The notes beneath the pieces were generated by a model. That model was not told the origin of the DNA. It did no database searches and saw only the letters and a list, made by a program, of their open reading frames with translations. From a virus, in IMG/VR virus record IMGVR_UViG_3300011116_000895, positions 1 through 52,792 of that record: a stretch of DNA of 52,792 nt; one strand, written 5' to 3'. Positions 1-10,298 of the stretch are shown piece after piece (the stretch's first letter is position 1; every line of letters starts with the position of its first letter). A program made the position numbers and the translations under genes.

Positions 1-1115
1 TTTATAGTATCAATTTGGGATTGCATAGTATTAATGCGAGTTTCTACATCTGTTATGTCACCTAATTCTAAAATTCCAGATACGCTCATTGATGTAACAC
101 TTAATGCTCCAGGCACACTAACGGTAGATGTGTTAGTTGTTTCTACATAAGGAATTAATGGAGATGAATTTTGAGTTATCACATTACTACTAACAACAGC
201 AGGAACAGTAAATTCATAAACTTCTGATGCTGTTGCTGAAAATAATTGCCCAGATCCGCTAGTAGCAACATAGACTGTTCCAGGAACAGTCATCAATGAT
301 GCATTTGAAACTTTTTGTGCGTAAATGTATTTGTTACCAGTATCAACACTCGTAATTGTACCTGTGTTTATTTGACTACCACCACTTAATTGGTATATTG
401 TTCTACCAATTAATGCACTGGATGGTGTAGATGTCACAGTAATCTTTTCAGTGAAAGGACCATTTGTTTTTCCGTAAACTCCATACAAATCAGAAAACAT
501 TGCAACCTGAACTGTTCGGTCTACACTAACTTCCAACCAATTACTGGCAGGAGTAACGCTAGCATTAACATATTGAACATTTCCAGCACCTGTTGGATTT
601 GATGATACTGTAGCTGCATTTCCTGTCTTATAGCCAATGTAGTTTACTACTAATCCATTATATGTGCTATGAGGAGCTATCTGAAACACTGGTTTAATAA
701 TCTTTTCCCCAGTAGTGCTAAGATCGATAGTTCCTGTCAATCCACCAGCAACATTATAATCTAAAAATAGAATGTCAAGACCACCACCAGCTCCGCAAAT
801 TCCAGTCAAACGACTAGCAGGATATAAAATAGAACCATGTGTAACAACGGTGTAAATATTATTTGCTTTGCTTTCAACAATACCAACAACTTCAGCATTT
901 TCGTCGGTATTAGCTTGTGATTTAACATATTGTCCAGTTATACCCGCTGCAGCATATTGAGGATTAAATCGAATAACATCTCCAGCAGTAATACCGCTAG
1001 CAATACTATAACCTTCTCCTGTCTTTATGGTGATGAAAAGACGTGAAGTATCTTGTGCCAACACAACATATGGGGCAAAGACTCTGCTATTTTGTGAACT
1101 GGAAGAATTAGCCAT
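1..1115 (-). CDS. Virion structural protein, fibre/decoration type (partial)
   Basis: The frame is open for 371 codons and runs off the left edge, so the C-terminus is missing. The ATG is preceded by AAGGA seven bases upstream, which fixes the start. The visible protein is rich in Thr, Ser, Gly and Val in short beta-prone stretches, with a helical segment (around MQSQIDTIK) at the cut end. This composition is typical of phage fibre and decoration proteins, and the gene sits at the promoter-distal end of the leftward virion block. I see no catalytic motif and cannot name a family. Confidence 0.7.
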   Translation of the reverse strand, partial: MANSSSSQNSRVFAPYVVLAQDTSRLFITIKTGEGYSIASGITAGDVIRFNPQYAAAGITGQYVKSQANTDENAEVVGIVESKANNIYTVVTHGSILYPASRLTGICGAGGGLDILFLDYNVAGGLTGTIDLSTTGEKIIKPVFQIAPHSTYNGLVVNYIGYKTGNAATVSSNPTGAGNVQYVNASVTPASNWLEVSVDRTVQVAMFSDLYGVYGKTNGPFTEKITVTSTPSSALIGRTIYQLSGGSQINTGTITSVDTGNKYIYAQKVSNASLMTVPGTVYVATSGSGQLFSATASEVYEFTVPAVVSSNVITQNSSPLIPYVETTNTSTVSVPGALSVTSMSVSGILELGDITDVETRINTMQSQIDTI

Positions 1116-1124
1116 TTATTATCC

Positions 1125-3509
1125 TTATACGTTTAAACTTAAATCTGAATCTGCAACATAATGGAACTTTAATGCATCCAAAGATGCTGCTCCATTAAGT
1201 ATGGAAATTTCCATTCCCTTTTTACTAGTAGAGCCAACAGAAATATTTCCGTAAGATGAAGAACTACTGACACGTGTAAATGTAGTTGTTGTCCATGGAT
1301 ACGAAACTGTTGTAGCATCTGAACTTGCCATATTTTTTCCTGAATTCATATTATAAGCATCACCTAATATTCCGTTTGGTGCATACAAGGAAATGGTTGG
1401 ACTGCTGACCATTTCTACTGGGAAATCAACAAAATAAATTGTTTGTGAATTTAGATTTGCTAATTGCAATACTTTTTCGTTATTTGTGGAACTTCCAGCA
1501 TATCCTGCAGTTTGTCCCAGATCATAAGTTCTTTGATAATAAGGTTTGCATCGCTCTAGTTCGGCGGTTGGACTCACATAAAATACAGATCCAGTGTTTC
1601 CGTTAAAGTCTAATTGAACTTGTGCAAGACTAATAGTGGTAGTGGAATTTGGGAATTCAAATCCTACAGCAAACCAACCACTTTGGGTTGCTCCTAATGT
1701 AGTTCCCCAAGTACTGACAGGGAAGGTGTAAACATATTCCGACCAGAAGGTAGTGAGAGTTACACCACCAGTACCAACTAATACACGATTAGCTAGATCT
1801 GTAGTAACGCCTGCAGTAGTGGTGTATGCGTCTCTGTATCGATTATAGACTACATCCAGAGTAGATCCATCAATTGTGGACTTTGCCCAGAAATTAATAG
1901 TAGCATTTTGATTCTGAAGAAGCCGTGCTTCCTTCTGAATGTTTTCTAGTTTTGGTCGTTTGTCTAAACTACTTGGTTGTGTGTACTGGAACTTACAATC
2001 AACATAGTATAACGGAGATCCTGGAACTGAGGTTTGATCCGAAGAAAATTCTTGTCTGGAAATAGAAGCAGTTGTTCCAGTAATACCATTTTTAACAACA
2101 AACCAGCGATCAGCAACTGGTGTACTGTATGTGTTTAAGTTACCAGCAGTTAATGATGTTGCGTTTCTCTGCCAAATACTGAATGTGCCATTAGGAATTA
2201 GATTATCATATTCTCCGCTATTTGATCCTCCACCTCCACCAAATGCAGCAAAACTAGTAAATGCAGAAGAAGAACCATACGTACCAAGATCTCTGGTATT
2301 CTGTGTTTTACTTAGAACTATTTTTGCAGTACTTGCATCTAATCTAATAAGGTCTAAAAACTTATAATCTATTGAGTTAGAATATAAATTTGGAATAAGA
2401 CCCATTAACCCTGAAGTAGTATCTACAAAAAGAGAATAGGAACCAGTATCTGTAGACGAACTATAAAAACTAGAATCTAAATCAGCAATATTACAATTAA
2501 AGGATCCACCAACAGTAGTAATTTCTAAAATATATTTTGTTGCTGTGGTAGTAATAACCTTACTAACTAGACCGAAAAAATTAGATCCAAGCAAATCACC
2601 TATTGAATTGCTGAATCCAGTAGACATATCAGGAACAAAACAATTAATACCAGAAGAGGAATTTAATTTTCCTGCAAGTTTATAATTTCCGTAATTACTC
2701 AATAATTGAACAAACGAATCACCGTTATCGTATACAACACAAAAAGTATCTCCTACTTTAACCTGATTACTAGTAGTAAATCCAGCAGGATTAGTACTAA
2801 AATCTACTTCAACAATTACTTTATTATCTAATTCCGCAGTAATACCAGCACTAATACCTTCAATAATGATGCCACGATACGGAAGTATGGAACCAGCACT
2901 ACCTGTAATACCTAGCAAAATAGGTTTAGAAACATGACCAAATGTGTTTGGTTCAATTGTTGTGATTCCACCAGCCACAGTTGGACTCAAGAAGTAGGCT
3001 TGTCCAGTGGTTAATGTGGCACCAGAAATTCCTAATGCATTACTAATTGTATTACTGAATACTGTATTATTGACTGATCCACTAACAGCGACTGTTGTGG
3101 CAGAAGCAGATTGAGCTACAACAATACCCATAACTTCAGATGTGCTTGCACTATCTGCTTTTGCTAAAGTCAATCCTAACGTAGGATGTGTAGTTACGAT
3201 ATTACCAGAAGTCAAGCCTGCGACTGCAGGAGAAATACTGATTGTGGTGGAAGAAATTGAAGGAGCAGCACCAGCAAACGAAACTGCGCCATTGAATAAA
3301 ACACTTCCGTTAAATGTTACTCCAGTAGTCACCGTATTTGAATGACTAAATGTATAGTTACCAGATGTATCGTAAGTGATACTAACACCATCTCCAGCAA
3401 ATCCTTTGTACATACTAATACCATTCAATGCAGTTATAACTGTATTGGTGGAGTTAAACCACGTATTAAACGTGTCAGTAGTAGCTAGAGATGTGATTGG
3501 CGTTGGCAT
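1125..3509 (-). CDS. Large virion protein with C-terminal fibre/carbohydrate-binding-like module
   Basis: 794 residues. Residues 1 to about 420 are Gly/Ser/Thr-rich beta-type sequence. A glycine run near residue 427 acts as a linker, followed by a module opening with NLIPNGTFSIWQRN and then ADRWFVVKNG. The NG-x-F-x-I-x-QR...DRW signature recurs at the receptor-binding end of many phage fibres and resembles carbohydrate-binding modules, so host-surface recognition is inferred. Start chosen at the first ATG; AGGA lies about 12 bases upstream. Nine bases separate it from the next gene, consistent with co-transcription. Confidence 0.65.
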   Translation of the reverse strand: MPTPITSLATTDTFNTWFNSTNTVITALNGISMYKGFAGDGVSITYDTSGNYTFSHSNTVTTGVTFNGSVLFNGAVSFAGAAPSISSTTISISPAVAGLTSGNIVTTHPTLGLTLAKADSASTSEVMGIVVAQSASATTVAVSGSVNNTVFSNTISNALGISGATLTTGQAYFLSPTVAGGITTIEPNTFGHVSKPILLGITGSAGSILPYRGIIIEGISAGITAELDNKVIVEVDFSTNPAGFTTSNQVKVGDTFCVVYDNGDSFVQLLSNYGNYKLAGKLNSSSGINCFVPDMSTGFSNSIGDLLGSNFFGLVSKVITTTATKYILEITTVGGSFNCNIADLDSSFYSSSTDTGSYSLFVDTTSGLMGLIPNLYSNSIDYKFLDLIRLDASTAKIVLSKTQNTRDLGTYGSSSAFTSFAAFGGGGGSNSGEYDNLIPNGTFSIWQRNATSLTAGNLNTYSTPVADRWFVVKNGITGTTASISRQEFSSDQTSVPGSPLYYVDCKFQYTQPSSLDKRPKLENIQKEARLLQNQNATINFWAKSTIDGSTLDVVYNRYRDAYTTTAGVTTDLANRVLVGTGGVTLTTFWSEYVYTFPVSTWGTTLGATQSGWFAVGFEFPNSTTTISLAQVQLDFNGNTGSVFYVSPTAELERCKPYYQRTYDLGQTAGYAGSSTNNEKVLQLANLNSQTIYFVDFPVEMVSSPTISLYAPNGILGDAYNMNSGKNMASSDATTVSYPWTTTTFTRVSSSSSYGNISVGSTSKKGMEISILNGAASLDALKFHYVADSDLSLNV

Positions 3510-3532
3510 TTTTTGTAATTATCCTGTTGTTG

Positions 3533-4276
3533 TTAAGTAATATAATCTTGTCTGAAAATTTGATAATTGTTTATAAAATTTACTTCTGCGCTTGATGGAG
3601 TATTAATTGCTGAACAGATTGGAAGAAAAGTTTCTCCTGTAGCAACGGTAGAGCTGTGTCCGAATCCCATAATTTTTAATTGCAGGCGAGAAGCACCACA
3701 TGGACCATTAATTACATTAATATTGGTTTGATCCTGAATGGAATTATCTTCATTAGTTCCTGCAGGAACCGTGGAAGTACAGGAAATAGTTATTGGTTTT
3801 ACTCTTATTCCGTAATAACCAGTAGTACTTTCCGCAGAAGTATTAGAAAAATTTTGAATCAACGGAAGCTCTTCTGGATTATATACCCAAACACCAAGAC
3901 CACCATTAAAATCTCTACTCTTCACCAAGTACCAACCTGGAAGAACATATAAGGTGATTGTGCCACTAGACAAATTATTAATAAGATTAGGATTGAGAGG
4001 AGTGCAACCATCCCAACCTGGACCCTCTACCGAACCACCAGCTTGAGCATCAAATATCACCTTGGTGAGCCAAGAAGACATCATGGTTTGAGTCAAAGTC
4101 TGCTGAACGTAAAAAATCTCTTGCATTTCGTTAAGTTCTGCAGCTTGCAGGGGAAAACCAGGACGAAAAGCTACTGCATAATAATTTTTTGCAGTGTTTA
4201 TCTGAGATTCGATTCTACTTCGAAATGGGTTAGATTTGAGTGGAAATCCTGATTTAAATGGTTCTGGTATGCTCAT
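3533..4276 (-). CDS. Virion protein with FRPGFPLQAAELNEMQ motif (DUF4815-like N-terminus)
   Basis: 247 residues. Residues about 37-53 read AFRPGFPLQAAELNEMQ, the hallmark of a family of phage structural proteins (DUF4815 type) in which FRPG-x-x-LQA-x-E-x-x-x-x-Q is the best conserved stretch. The rest is beta-rich with a possible folded middle (YVLPGWYLVKSRDFNGG). It lies in the leftward structural run between a fibre-like gene and a small virion gene. The family match is from memory of the motif; the exact place in the virion is unknown. Confidence 0.6.
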   Translation of the reverse strand: MSIPEPFKSGFPLKSNPFRSRIESQINTAKNYYAVAFRPGFPLQAAELNEMQEIFYVQQTLTQTMMSSWLTKVIFDAQAGGSVEGPGWDGCTPLNPNLINNLSSGTITLYVLPGWYLVKSRDFNGGLGVWVYNPEELPLIQNFSNTSAESTTGYYGIRVKPITISCTSTVPAGTNEDNSIQDQTNINVINGPCGASRLQLKIMGFGHSSTVATGETFLPICSAINTPSSAEVNFINNYQIFRQDYIT

Positions 4277-4288
4277 TTGTGGTTATTT

Positions 4289-4717
4289 TTATCCTGTGAA
4301 TGTATTTATGCTAATATCGAAGTTGTATGCTTTTACTGATCCTGTAGCACCACCAGATATTCCTCCAGTAGATATTCCAAAATCCAGAACACCAGTAGAC
4401 ACATATTTTCCTTTGGTTTTATCGATAACAGGAACAGGTTCTATCCATTTGACTTCGTATGATTCCCCACCAATAATCCACGTATCACCAAGATTTATAG
4501 CACCAGGAATATCAGTTACATAAGCAACTAAACCAGTTTGGGTGCATGACTGATCAGCTGTATTAGAATATGTAATTTTTCCATTACTAGTTTTTCTTAG
4601 GGTAGAAAATACTTGATAATTTCCTGCATTTGAATTGCGAGCTGTTTGTGAAGCATTAAGCGTAGCATAGCTAGTTGGAGAAAGATTTATACTTTTGACT
4701 GGATCTGTGTTTGCCAT
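4289..4717 (-). CDS. Small virion-associated protein, unknown
   Basis: 142 residues from the ATG at 4717. This start is preferred over an in-frame ATG 24 bases upstream because AAGGA lies six bases before it, and it leaves an 8-base gap to the upstream gene. The sequence (MANTDPVKSINLSP...) is beta-rich with one cysteine and Gly/Thr-rich ends. I recognise no family. Its position next to baseplate and fibre genes suggests a small structural or adaptor protein. Confidence 0.55.
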   Translation of the reverse strand: MANTDPVKSINLSPTSYATLNASQTARNSNAGNYQVFSTLRKTSNGKITYSNTADQSCTQTGLVAYVTDIPGAINLGDTWIIGGESYEVKWIEPVPVIDKTKGKYVSTGVLDFGISTGGISGGATGSVKAYNFDISINTFTG

Positions 4718-4725
4718 ATTAGTCC

Positions 4726-6099
4726 TTATGCATTCGTGCACAACGGAAAATCTGATTTAAGACCAAGGAATACACGATATTCCAAAGTAGTAGTTGTTGC
4801 GCTATTTTGTACAAACTGAGCTGATCCATTTTCTGAAGTAAATCCTGGATTAGCAAGAATACCATACTTATTTATGTTGTCGATTCCAGAAACACTGGAA
4901 ATATCTGTACTTAGTATGGTGGAATTAATTTTATACCTTTGTCCAGGAACTAAAACCTCTGTACTTTCAAAAATATTATCAGGAAACGTAAATAGAGTAA
5001 TTGCGGTATTTAATGGGTTTCCTGCAGTGGTTCCACTAATCAGAAGATCTGGAAGTAAATAATCTTTACCATATGCGGATGTTTCAATTCCGTAGACTTC
5101 GTAGGAATTGACACCAATTTGATTGGTTTTTAACTGTACACTAGCACCAGAACCAATAGGATCTATAATCGAGACAATTGGATTTGAACTGGAGAGTGTT
5201 CGTTGAGCTAGTGTCAGATTAGTTAAATCAATACGAGCAGTCATAACACCGTTAGTACTCGAAAATTCAGACAATAGTTTTACTGCAAATTCGTTACTGC
5301 TGCCTGGAGTAAAAGTATTTTTATTTTCTGTTAATTCTTCTGATAAAGTTTTTATGGTAGTGGTAGCAGCACATAAAGGATTTTCTCCTGTATTGCTTGT
5401 GGTAATACCACCAGCAGTCAAGCCTCTTAAAAATATAGCCTGACGATCTAAATTATCAGCCAGTTTTTGGCATTCATAACAATCAGAAAATATAGTTTCA
5501 TTAGTTAGATCACCCTGAAGATATACTTCGTTGGTTATTTCGTCTGTGCTTGGATCTTTGAAATATAAACAGCAACAACCAAAACTAGTAACTCCTGATC
5601 CACAAAGAGGTTCGTATTTTTCTGCAAAGGTAGTATATTCTTGTTTCACGGAAATGTCATACAAAGGAAGATCTGTTTTATTAATAAAGGTATACTGACT
5701 AGGATCAACTTTAAATAAAGGCAACCAGCTGTAACCATCATCATAAAGAGTTACTGTGGGAGTAGTATGGTTTGGAATAACGGCAGAAGTAAGCACTGTT
5801 CCGTTTATTACATTATTAGAATTATCGCCTACACACAAATACACTATATTATTACTTTGATTTAAAACATAATAATTTTGTGTAGCTTCCAATGTCCAGG
5901 GAGTATAGATTTTTCCTGCTTGCCATATATTGTTGTTTGCAACCAAACATCTCTTGTTTTCTGGAATTCTTTGAGCAATAGCAGCGTCTGCATGAGGATC
6001 AAAACCATCATCAATTGGTGTTCTGTTTCCGCCTAGGATCAAGAATAATTCTTTTGGTACTTGTTGTAGTGTTAAGTTTGATAAGTTGGGTTGTGTCAT
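4726..6099 (-). CDS. gp8: Baseplate wedge protein, T4 gp8-like
   Basis: 457 residues. The N-terminal third has features of the gp8 family: YYVLNQSNNIVYLCVGDN followed by DDGYSWLPLFKVD, corresponding to the family pattern of a reported value, then DGY-x-W-x-x-x-(Y/F)-x-(I/V). A Cys-rich insert (FGCCCLYF) lies near residue 175, and the remainder is beta-rich. T4 gp8 is about 334 residues, so this copy carries extra sequence, as marine T4-like homologues often do. It follows the gp6- and gp7-like genes in the order 6-7-8 seen in T4, which supports the call. Match strength is moderate. Confidence 0.6.
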   Translation of the reverse strand: MTQPNLSNLTLQQVPKELFLILGGNRTPIDDGFDPHADAAIAQRIPENKRCLVANNNIWQAGKIYTPWTLEATQNYYVLNQSNNIVYLCVGDNSNNVINGTVLTSAVIPNHTTPTVTLYDDGYSWLPLFKVDPSQYTFINKTDLPLYDISVKQEYTTFAEKYEPLCGSGVTSFGCCCLYFKDPSTDEITNEVYLQGDLTNETIFSDCYECQKLADNLDRQAIFLRGLTAGGITTSNTGENPLCAATTTIKTLSEELTENKNTFTPGSSNEFAVKLLSEFSSTNGVMTARIDLTNLTLAQRTLSSSNPIVSIIDPIGSGASVQLKTNQIGVNSYEVYGIETSAYGKDYLLPDLLISGTTAGNPLNTAITLFTFPDNIFESTEVLVPGQRYKINSTILSTDISSVSGIDNINKYGILANPGFTSENGSAQFVQNSATTTTLEYRVFLGLKSDFPLCTNA

Positions 6100-6117
6100 G
6101 GTGGATTATTCTTTTAG

Positions 6118-7206
6118 TTATGGGCAAGTAGTGACGCTGCGTGTTTCGTTTGCATAGGTATAGCCTGATATCGGAGATAACAATAGAAAGTCTTCTATAT
6201 TTATCATGCCAAAAGTCATGCCAATATAGTATTTATCATAAATTTCTTGATCCCATGTTGGGAATGTGTATGTTGGAGCAGAAGTAAATCCAGCATAACA
6301 GACAGCAAGAGACTCGCTAGAACCAAGAGTATACCCTCGATAATTTTTTATAATTGGTATTTCATTTTTTCCAATAACAATAGAATCCTGTAAATTATTA
6401 AAAATGTCTTGTCTGGTTTGATAAAAATCAACGGTTCCTGCTGGATGTAATAGGGGTCGAACTGTGGTTTCGTAACTTTCTGCAGTCAATCCAGACACAT
6501 TAACTACATAAGAATAATCTTGCCACAGATTATTTGCATCATAAATAACAGAATAATTCAAATAACTGTCGGTCATATCCGATAAATTATCAGACATTCC
6601 GTCAAATCGACCACTATTCAGACGCATTACGTATTTCTTAGGATAAGAAACTGTAATTCTGTCAGGATCTATGTCAAATAATTCATTTATTACAAATTTA
6701 AAACTTTCATCTGTACCTTTACGAGCATAAAGGTTGACTTTTACGTTGTCTATTAAATTTCTTACTTTACTTTCATCAATAATACCTTCAGTATAATCTT
6801 CACTATTAATAAACTCAGACGGTAAAGCGTTTAAATAGGTGTTGGCTAAATGCTTTACATAATTCCCTGGCATTTGTTCTAAGTCTGTAAGGTCTTCTAA
6901 ACGAAGAAAGCTTACCTCATTAATGTCTTGCGTGTTACAGTTTAACCACTGGTAGTATGTTTCAGTTAGGGTAATTAGACTCGTGGTATTGGCACTCTCT
7001 TTTTGCAACCAATACGGAAATAATTCTGCAATGTTTAACGGATAATGACAGGATGTGGTAATTTGTTGAGTTGGAGTATAAAAATTATAAATCTCTTGAG
7101 CGGTAGATCTAATACTTGCTGTGATTATTTCAGCATCTATTCCAGATACATTAATATTAACCGCATAATTTTTATTCGGAATATTTTTATTAAATAAGAA
7201 AAACAT
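6118..7206 (-). CDS. gp7: Baseplate wedge protein, T4 gp7-like
   Basis: 362 residues. Diagnostic stretch: KVNLYARKGTDESFKF, then LFDIDPDRITVSYPKKYVMR, then WQDYSYVVNVSG and LLHPAGTVDFY near residue 255. This order (ARKGT-x-x-SF, a YPK segment, WQDYSYV, HPAG) is the conserved core of gp7-like wedge proteins in marine T4-type phages. T4 gp7 itself is over 1,000 residues; short versions retaining only this core are common. It starts 3 bases after the gp6 stop, giving the T4 order 6-7-8. Confidence 0.65.
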   Translation of the reverse strand: MFFLFNKNIPNKNYAVNINVSGIDAEIITASIRSTAQEIYNFYTPTQQITTSCHYPLNIAELFPYWLQKESANTTSLITLTETYYQWLNCNTQDINEVSFLRLEDLTDLEQMPGNYVKHLANTYLNALPSEFINSEDYTEGIIDESKVRNLIDNVKVNLYARKGTDESFKFVINELFDIDPDRITVSYPKKYVMRLNSGRFDGMSDNLSDMTDSYLNYSVIYDANNLWQDYSYVVNVSGLTAESYETTVRPLLHPAGTVDFYQTRQDIFNNLQDSIVIGKNEIPIIKNYRGYTLGSSESLAVCYAGFTSAPTYTFPTWDQEIYDKYYIGMTFGMINIEDFLLLSPISGYTYANETRSVTTCP

Positions 7207-7209
7207 ATT

Positions 7210-8925
7210 TTATATTCTTACTGTGGTGTTTGCTATTAATACAAATTCATTCTTGATTACAATGTTATCTGGATATTTTGGAATTGCCGTAATAGATGTA
7301 GTTGTTGATGTTGGAAGAACGTTAGCGTCTATAGTGACATAACCAGAAACGTAATTCACATATCCGAGAACACCAACATCAGTAGTACCAGAATATCCGT
7401 GAAGTTCGCCCTCTAAACCAAAATTGTTTTCATCAAATATGGTTGGTTTATCCTTCAGAATAATTGTGTTTCCGTTATACAAGAAACTGCCTGAATATAC
7501 TGCAGATCCTACTGGTAAAATACTAGTCACAGAAGCAAATTCATTTTTAAAATATACATTTTTTGATACCGATGAACTGTAGACTTCTAATACCAATGAG
7601 GCAGATTCTAGATACATGCTAGTTACGTTTGGGTATAATCCTAAAGAGATCAGGTCCACAATATCACCCATATTAATGCTGTCGTTAAATGTTTTCGTGG
7701 TATTATAGAAGTCGTTGATAGTGTTTTGAATTGGTATTAATTGTGTTGTTCTAGCATTTCCAAGAAGTATATTTAAATTTACTGTTATTAATTGAGGTTC
7801 CACATATTCTGGAATAACAGTAACAACACTTTTAGTTTTTAAAAATTCCATACATTTCTGAATTGATGGCGTTGTTTTATCCAAGGTTTCGTCTGCAAAA
7901 GAAACAAATACTCTTCCATACGCTGGAGGATCCGCTTCTTCTCCGCCCCATACATTCACCTGATCTTGTGTGGTAATACTGGTTGGAAGAACGTCGGAAT
8001 TAAACAATACTCCGTAATAGTCGTCTCTGGTAACTGCACGATCATTAGCAGCAAACATCTTGGGAGCAAAGAATTTAACCAAATCTAGATCTGCACCATC
8101 TGCACCACCAATAGACGGTATTGTGCTGTTTACTACCAGATTAGTATTAGTGACAGAATTAATATTGTTTGCACCAGCACCAGAAGGAATAAGATAGGAT
8201 ACTGTTACTACATCTGTTTCTGCTATAGTTTTACCAAAGGTTGTTTGATAATCATTAATAGTCTTTTTACCAAATATAATATAAAAACCACCAGAAGTTC
8301 TATCTAGAAAATAAACCGTACCTTCGGATCCTGGATTGCTCTGAAACGTATTATACTTTGTCCAGGCAACGTCATTAACCTTTACTGTTAAAGTATTAAT
8401 ATCAACATTGGTATTCCCTAAAAATACCTTTTGTTCCGTGATATCAACAGTTACTTCTAGATTGTTGACAACAGATTTTGCTTCATATATGCTTAAATCG
8501 GTCTCAGAGGCTACCGAAACTTCTTCAGTGGAGTAGAACAAATAGGAAGCTCCAGAAGGACTAAACCCAGTAAATACAGTAGAATAAGGATTAACGGTAA
8601 CACTACCAGAAGCTGGAGACACGTTTAACTGAATTTTAGCTGATGATTTGCCTGGAACCAAATATCCTAGCGGCTTTACCAAAGAAACAATACTGCTTTC
8701 TAGGCTAGCAGTACTCAAAAAGGTTTCATTGGCAATCATGTTACTGTAAAAAGAATAAAATAGTGTGTTGTAAGAAAAGATATCCAACAGGGTATTTAAG
8801 GCAGATCCATCAAAATTATAACCAACAAACTGAGGATTTAGGGTTGGATTATTTAAATAGGCTTTTAACGAGGTTTTAATGTCATCAAAAGTAAGAGAAG
8901 ATATGTTTATTTTAGGATTTGCCAT
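7210..8925 (-). CDS. gp6: Baseplate wedge subunit gp6 (baseplate J family)
   Basis: 571 residues. The N-terminus has INISSLTFDDIKTSLKAYL, then LLDIFSYNTLFYSFYSNMIA and SLVKPLGYLVPGKSSA, which together are the signature of gp6, the protein that forms the continuous wedge ring of the T4 baseplate. A beta-rich baseplate-J core follows, including RDDYYGVLFNSDVLP near residue 300. T4 gp6 is about 660 residues. It lies directly between gp25 and gp7, as expected for a wedge operon. Confidence 0.92.
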   Translation of the reverse strand: MANPKINISSLTFDDIKTSLKAYLNNPTLNPQFVGYNFDGSALNTLLDIFSYNTLFYSFYSNMIANETFLSTASLESSIVSLVKPLGYLVPGKSSAKIQLNVSPASGSVTVNPYSTVFTGFSPSGASYLFYSTEEVSVASETDLSIYEAKSVVNNLEVTVDITEQKVFLGNTNVDINTLTVKVNDVAWTKYNTFQSNPGSEGTVYFLDRTSGGFYIIFGKKTINDYQTTFGKTIAETDVVTVSYLIPSGAGANNINSVTNTNLVVNSTIPSIGGADGADLDLVKFFAPKMFAANDRAVTRDDYYGVLFNSDVLPTSITTQDQVNVWGGEEADPPAYGRVFVSFADETLDKTTPSIQKCMEFLKTKSVVTVIPEYVEPQLITVNLNILLGNARTTQLIPIQNTINDFYNTTKTFNDSINMGDIVDLISLGLYPNVTSMYLESASLVLEVYSSSVSKNVYFKNEFASVTSILPVGSAVYSGSFLYNGNTIILKDKPTIFDENNFGLEGELHGYSGTTDVGVLGYVNYVSGYVTIDANVLPTSTTTSITAIPKYPDNIVIKNEFVLIANTTVRI

Positions 8926-8938
8926 TTTTATTTTCTTA

Positions 8939-9331
8939 TTATAGTGATATTGTTACAATTTGTTGTGTATTAAGAGGGTTAGTTTGATTGTAAGTTGTGC
9001 GATATAATACCTTTATAAGCCAACCACCTTCTCCCGAATCCGTAATATTTATACTCTGAACATTGACTCTTGGTTCGTTATTTTTTATAGCAGCTGCAAA
9101 AAGTGATCGTTTACTGGCAATATCCAAAGGAGAAGGAGAACTCAACACTAAATCATAAGCATTTCCACCAAAAAATTGAGAAAATAGTTTTTCTTTTTGT
9201 GTAGTTAGTATGATATTTTTTATAGATTGTGAGATAGCATTAGCATCATACTTAATATTTACGTCATTTGTTAAGTCGTTTTTAGTAAGAAGAAAGTCTA
9301 TGTCTGTAAATCTTGTGACTGTTGTGTTCAT
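8939..9331 (-). CDS. gp25: Baseplate wedge subunit gp25
   Basis: 130 residues, almost exactly the T4 length (132). It reads FTDIDFLLTKNDLTNDVNIKYD, then AISQSIKNIILTT, KLFSQFFG and NNEPRV, the conserved core of gp25/GpW-type sheath-initiator proteins. The EPR triplet is the best conserved element of the family. gp25 is a lysozyme-fold wedge component that nucleates sheath polymerisation. The ATG shares one base with the stop codon of the upstream gene, indicating translational coupling. Confidence 0.9.
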   Translation of the reverse strand: MNTTVTRFTDIDFLLTKNDLTNDVNIKYDANAISQSIKNIILTTQKEKLFSQFFGGNAYDLVLSSPSPLDIASKRSLFAAAIKNNEPRVNVQSINITDSGEGGWLIKVLYRTTYNQTNPLNTQQIVTISL

Positions 9332-10284
9332 TATACCTTCTTTTCTATGTTTATATTGAATACTTGATTTGGATTGTGATAATTACCATCCCTCATTAGG
9401 TATAAAATCATGGAGTGCTTTTGGCTAGTAATTATGTGTTCATTTTTGTAAACCATCCACTTTCCATAAAATCTTGTTTCTCTTATATTACGCATTTCTG
9501 GAGTCGGCATGTTTATGCCTACAATATTGCCTGGCTTTATATCAAAATCCCCATTCACAACAATTTTTATTCGCTGATACGTTAATAGGGCGGTTTGGGC
9601 TTTTCGATAGAGTGGCGTTTCTTTAGGAGTGTTCCAAAAAGTAGCATTTGTTTTAGAGTATTCCAGATAATGTTTAAAATTAGGACCAGCAGACGAACCT
9701 GCAGTAGATGAACTACCAGCAGACGAGCCTTCACCAGACGAACCCGACAATTCTGAAGGAAATTGTTCTCCTTTATATAATAATCTTATTGGAGCATTGT
9801 CTGGGTCTGCAGGACCAGAATCTCCTTCACCAGAACCAGAATCTCCTCCACTAGAACCAGAACTAGTATCACCACCACCATTAATACCCGTAAACCCAGA
9901 AGAAGAACTACCTTCAATTTTAATATCAGTACAATTATAAGAACATGATGGATTAAAATAATCAATTCCAAACCATCTATTAGAAAGATTTTTTATTATT
10001 AAATTACATTCATTAGTATTATATTTTAAGTTTTCTAGAGATATATCAGATGGTTCTGGTTGATTTGGTTTTAGTTCTTTTGGACAATTACACAGAAGAT
10101 CGCTTTCTGGACAATCAACATTTGAAACATAACCATTAGGATTCATACAAGGTCCTAAATCATTAATTTCAAAATTTCCAGAAGAATCCTTATTTAAAAT
10201 AACATCATATGTTTTTTCAGTACTAGAACCAATCGGACCATAATCATCTTTAGAAAATGTAAAAGTTTTAATTAATTTGCTCAT
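9331..10284 (-). CDS. Baseplate hub-associated protein with Ser/Gly-rich linker
   Basis: 317 residues in three parts. The N-terminus (1-105) is Cys-containing (SDLLCNCPKE). The middle (about 120-200) is a low-complexity linker of repeated GSSG and GSG units. The C-terminal 110 residues hold KIVVNGDFDIKPGNIVGI and FYGKWMVYKNEHII, resembling the last domain of gp27/gp5-type hub proteins (a value-on-axis beta domain ending in GKW-V-x-x-x-x-H). It sits between the gp27-like hub gene and gp25. The hub role is inferred from the C-terminal domain and the context. Confidence 0.55.
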   Translation of the reverse strand: MSKLIKTFTFSKDDYGPIGSSTEKTYDVILNKDSSGNFEINDLGPCMNPNGYVSNVDCPESDLLCNCPKELKPNQPEPSDISLENLKYNTNECNLIIKNLSNRWFGIDYFNPSCSYNCTDIKIEGSSSSGFTGINGGGDTSSGSSGGDSGSGEGDSGPADPDNAPIRLLYKGEQFPSELSGSSGEGSSAGSSSTAGSSAGPNFKHYLEYSKTNATFWNTPKETPLYRKAQTALLTYQRIKIVVNGDFDIKPGNIVGINMPTPEMRNIRETRFYGKWMVYKNEHIITSQKHSMILYLMRDGNYHNPNQVFNINIEKKV

Positions 10285-10298
10285 ATTTTATATTCCTA

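Noticed and set aside
9786-9971. Leu/Val-rich minus-strand frame in the hub-associated gene
   Set aside because: It is the shifted frame of the Ser/Gly-rich linker and has no start signal.
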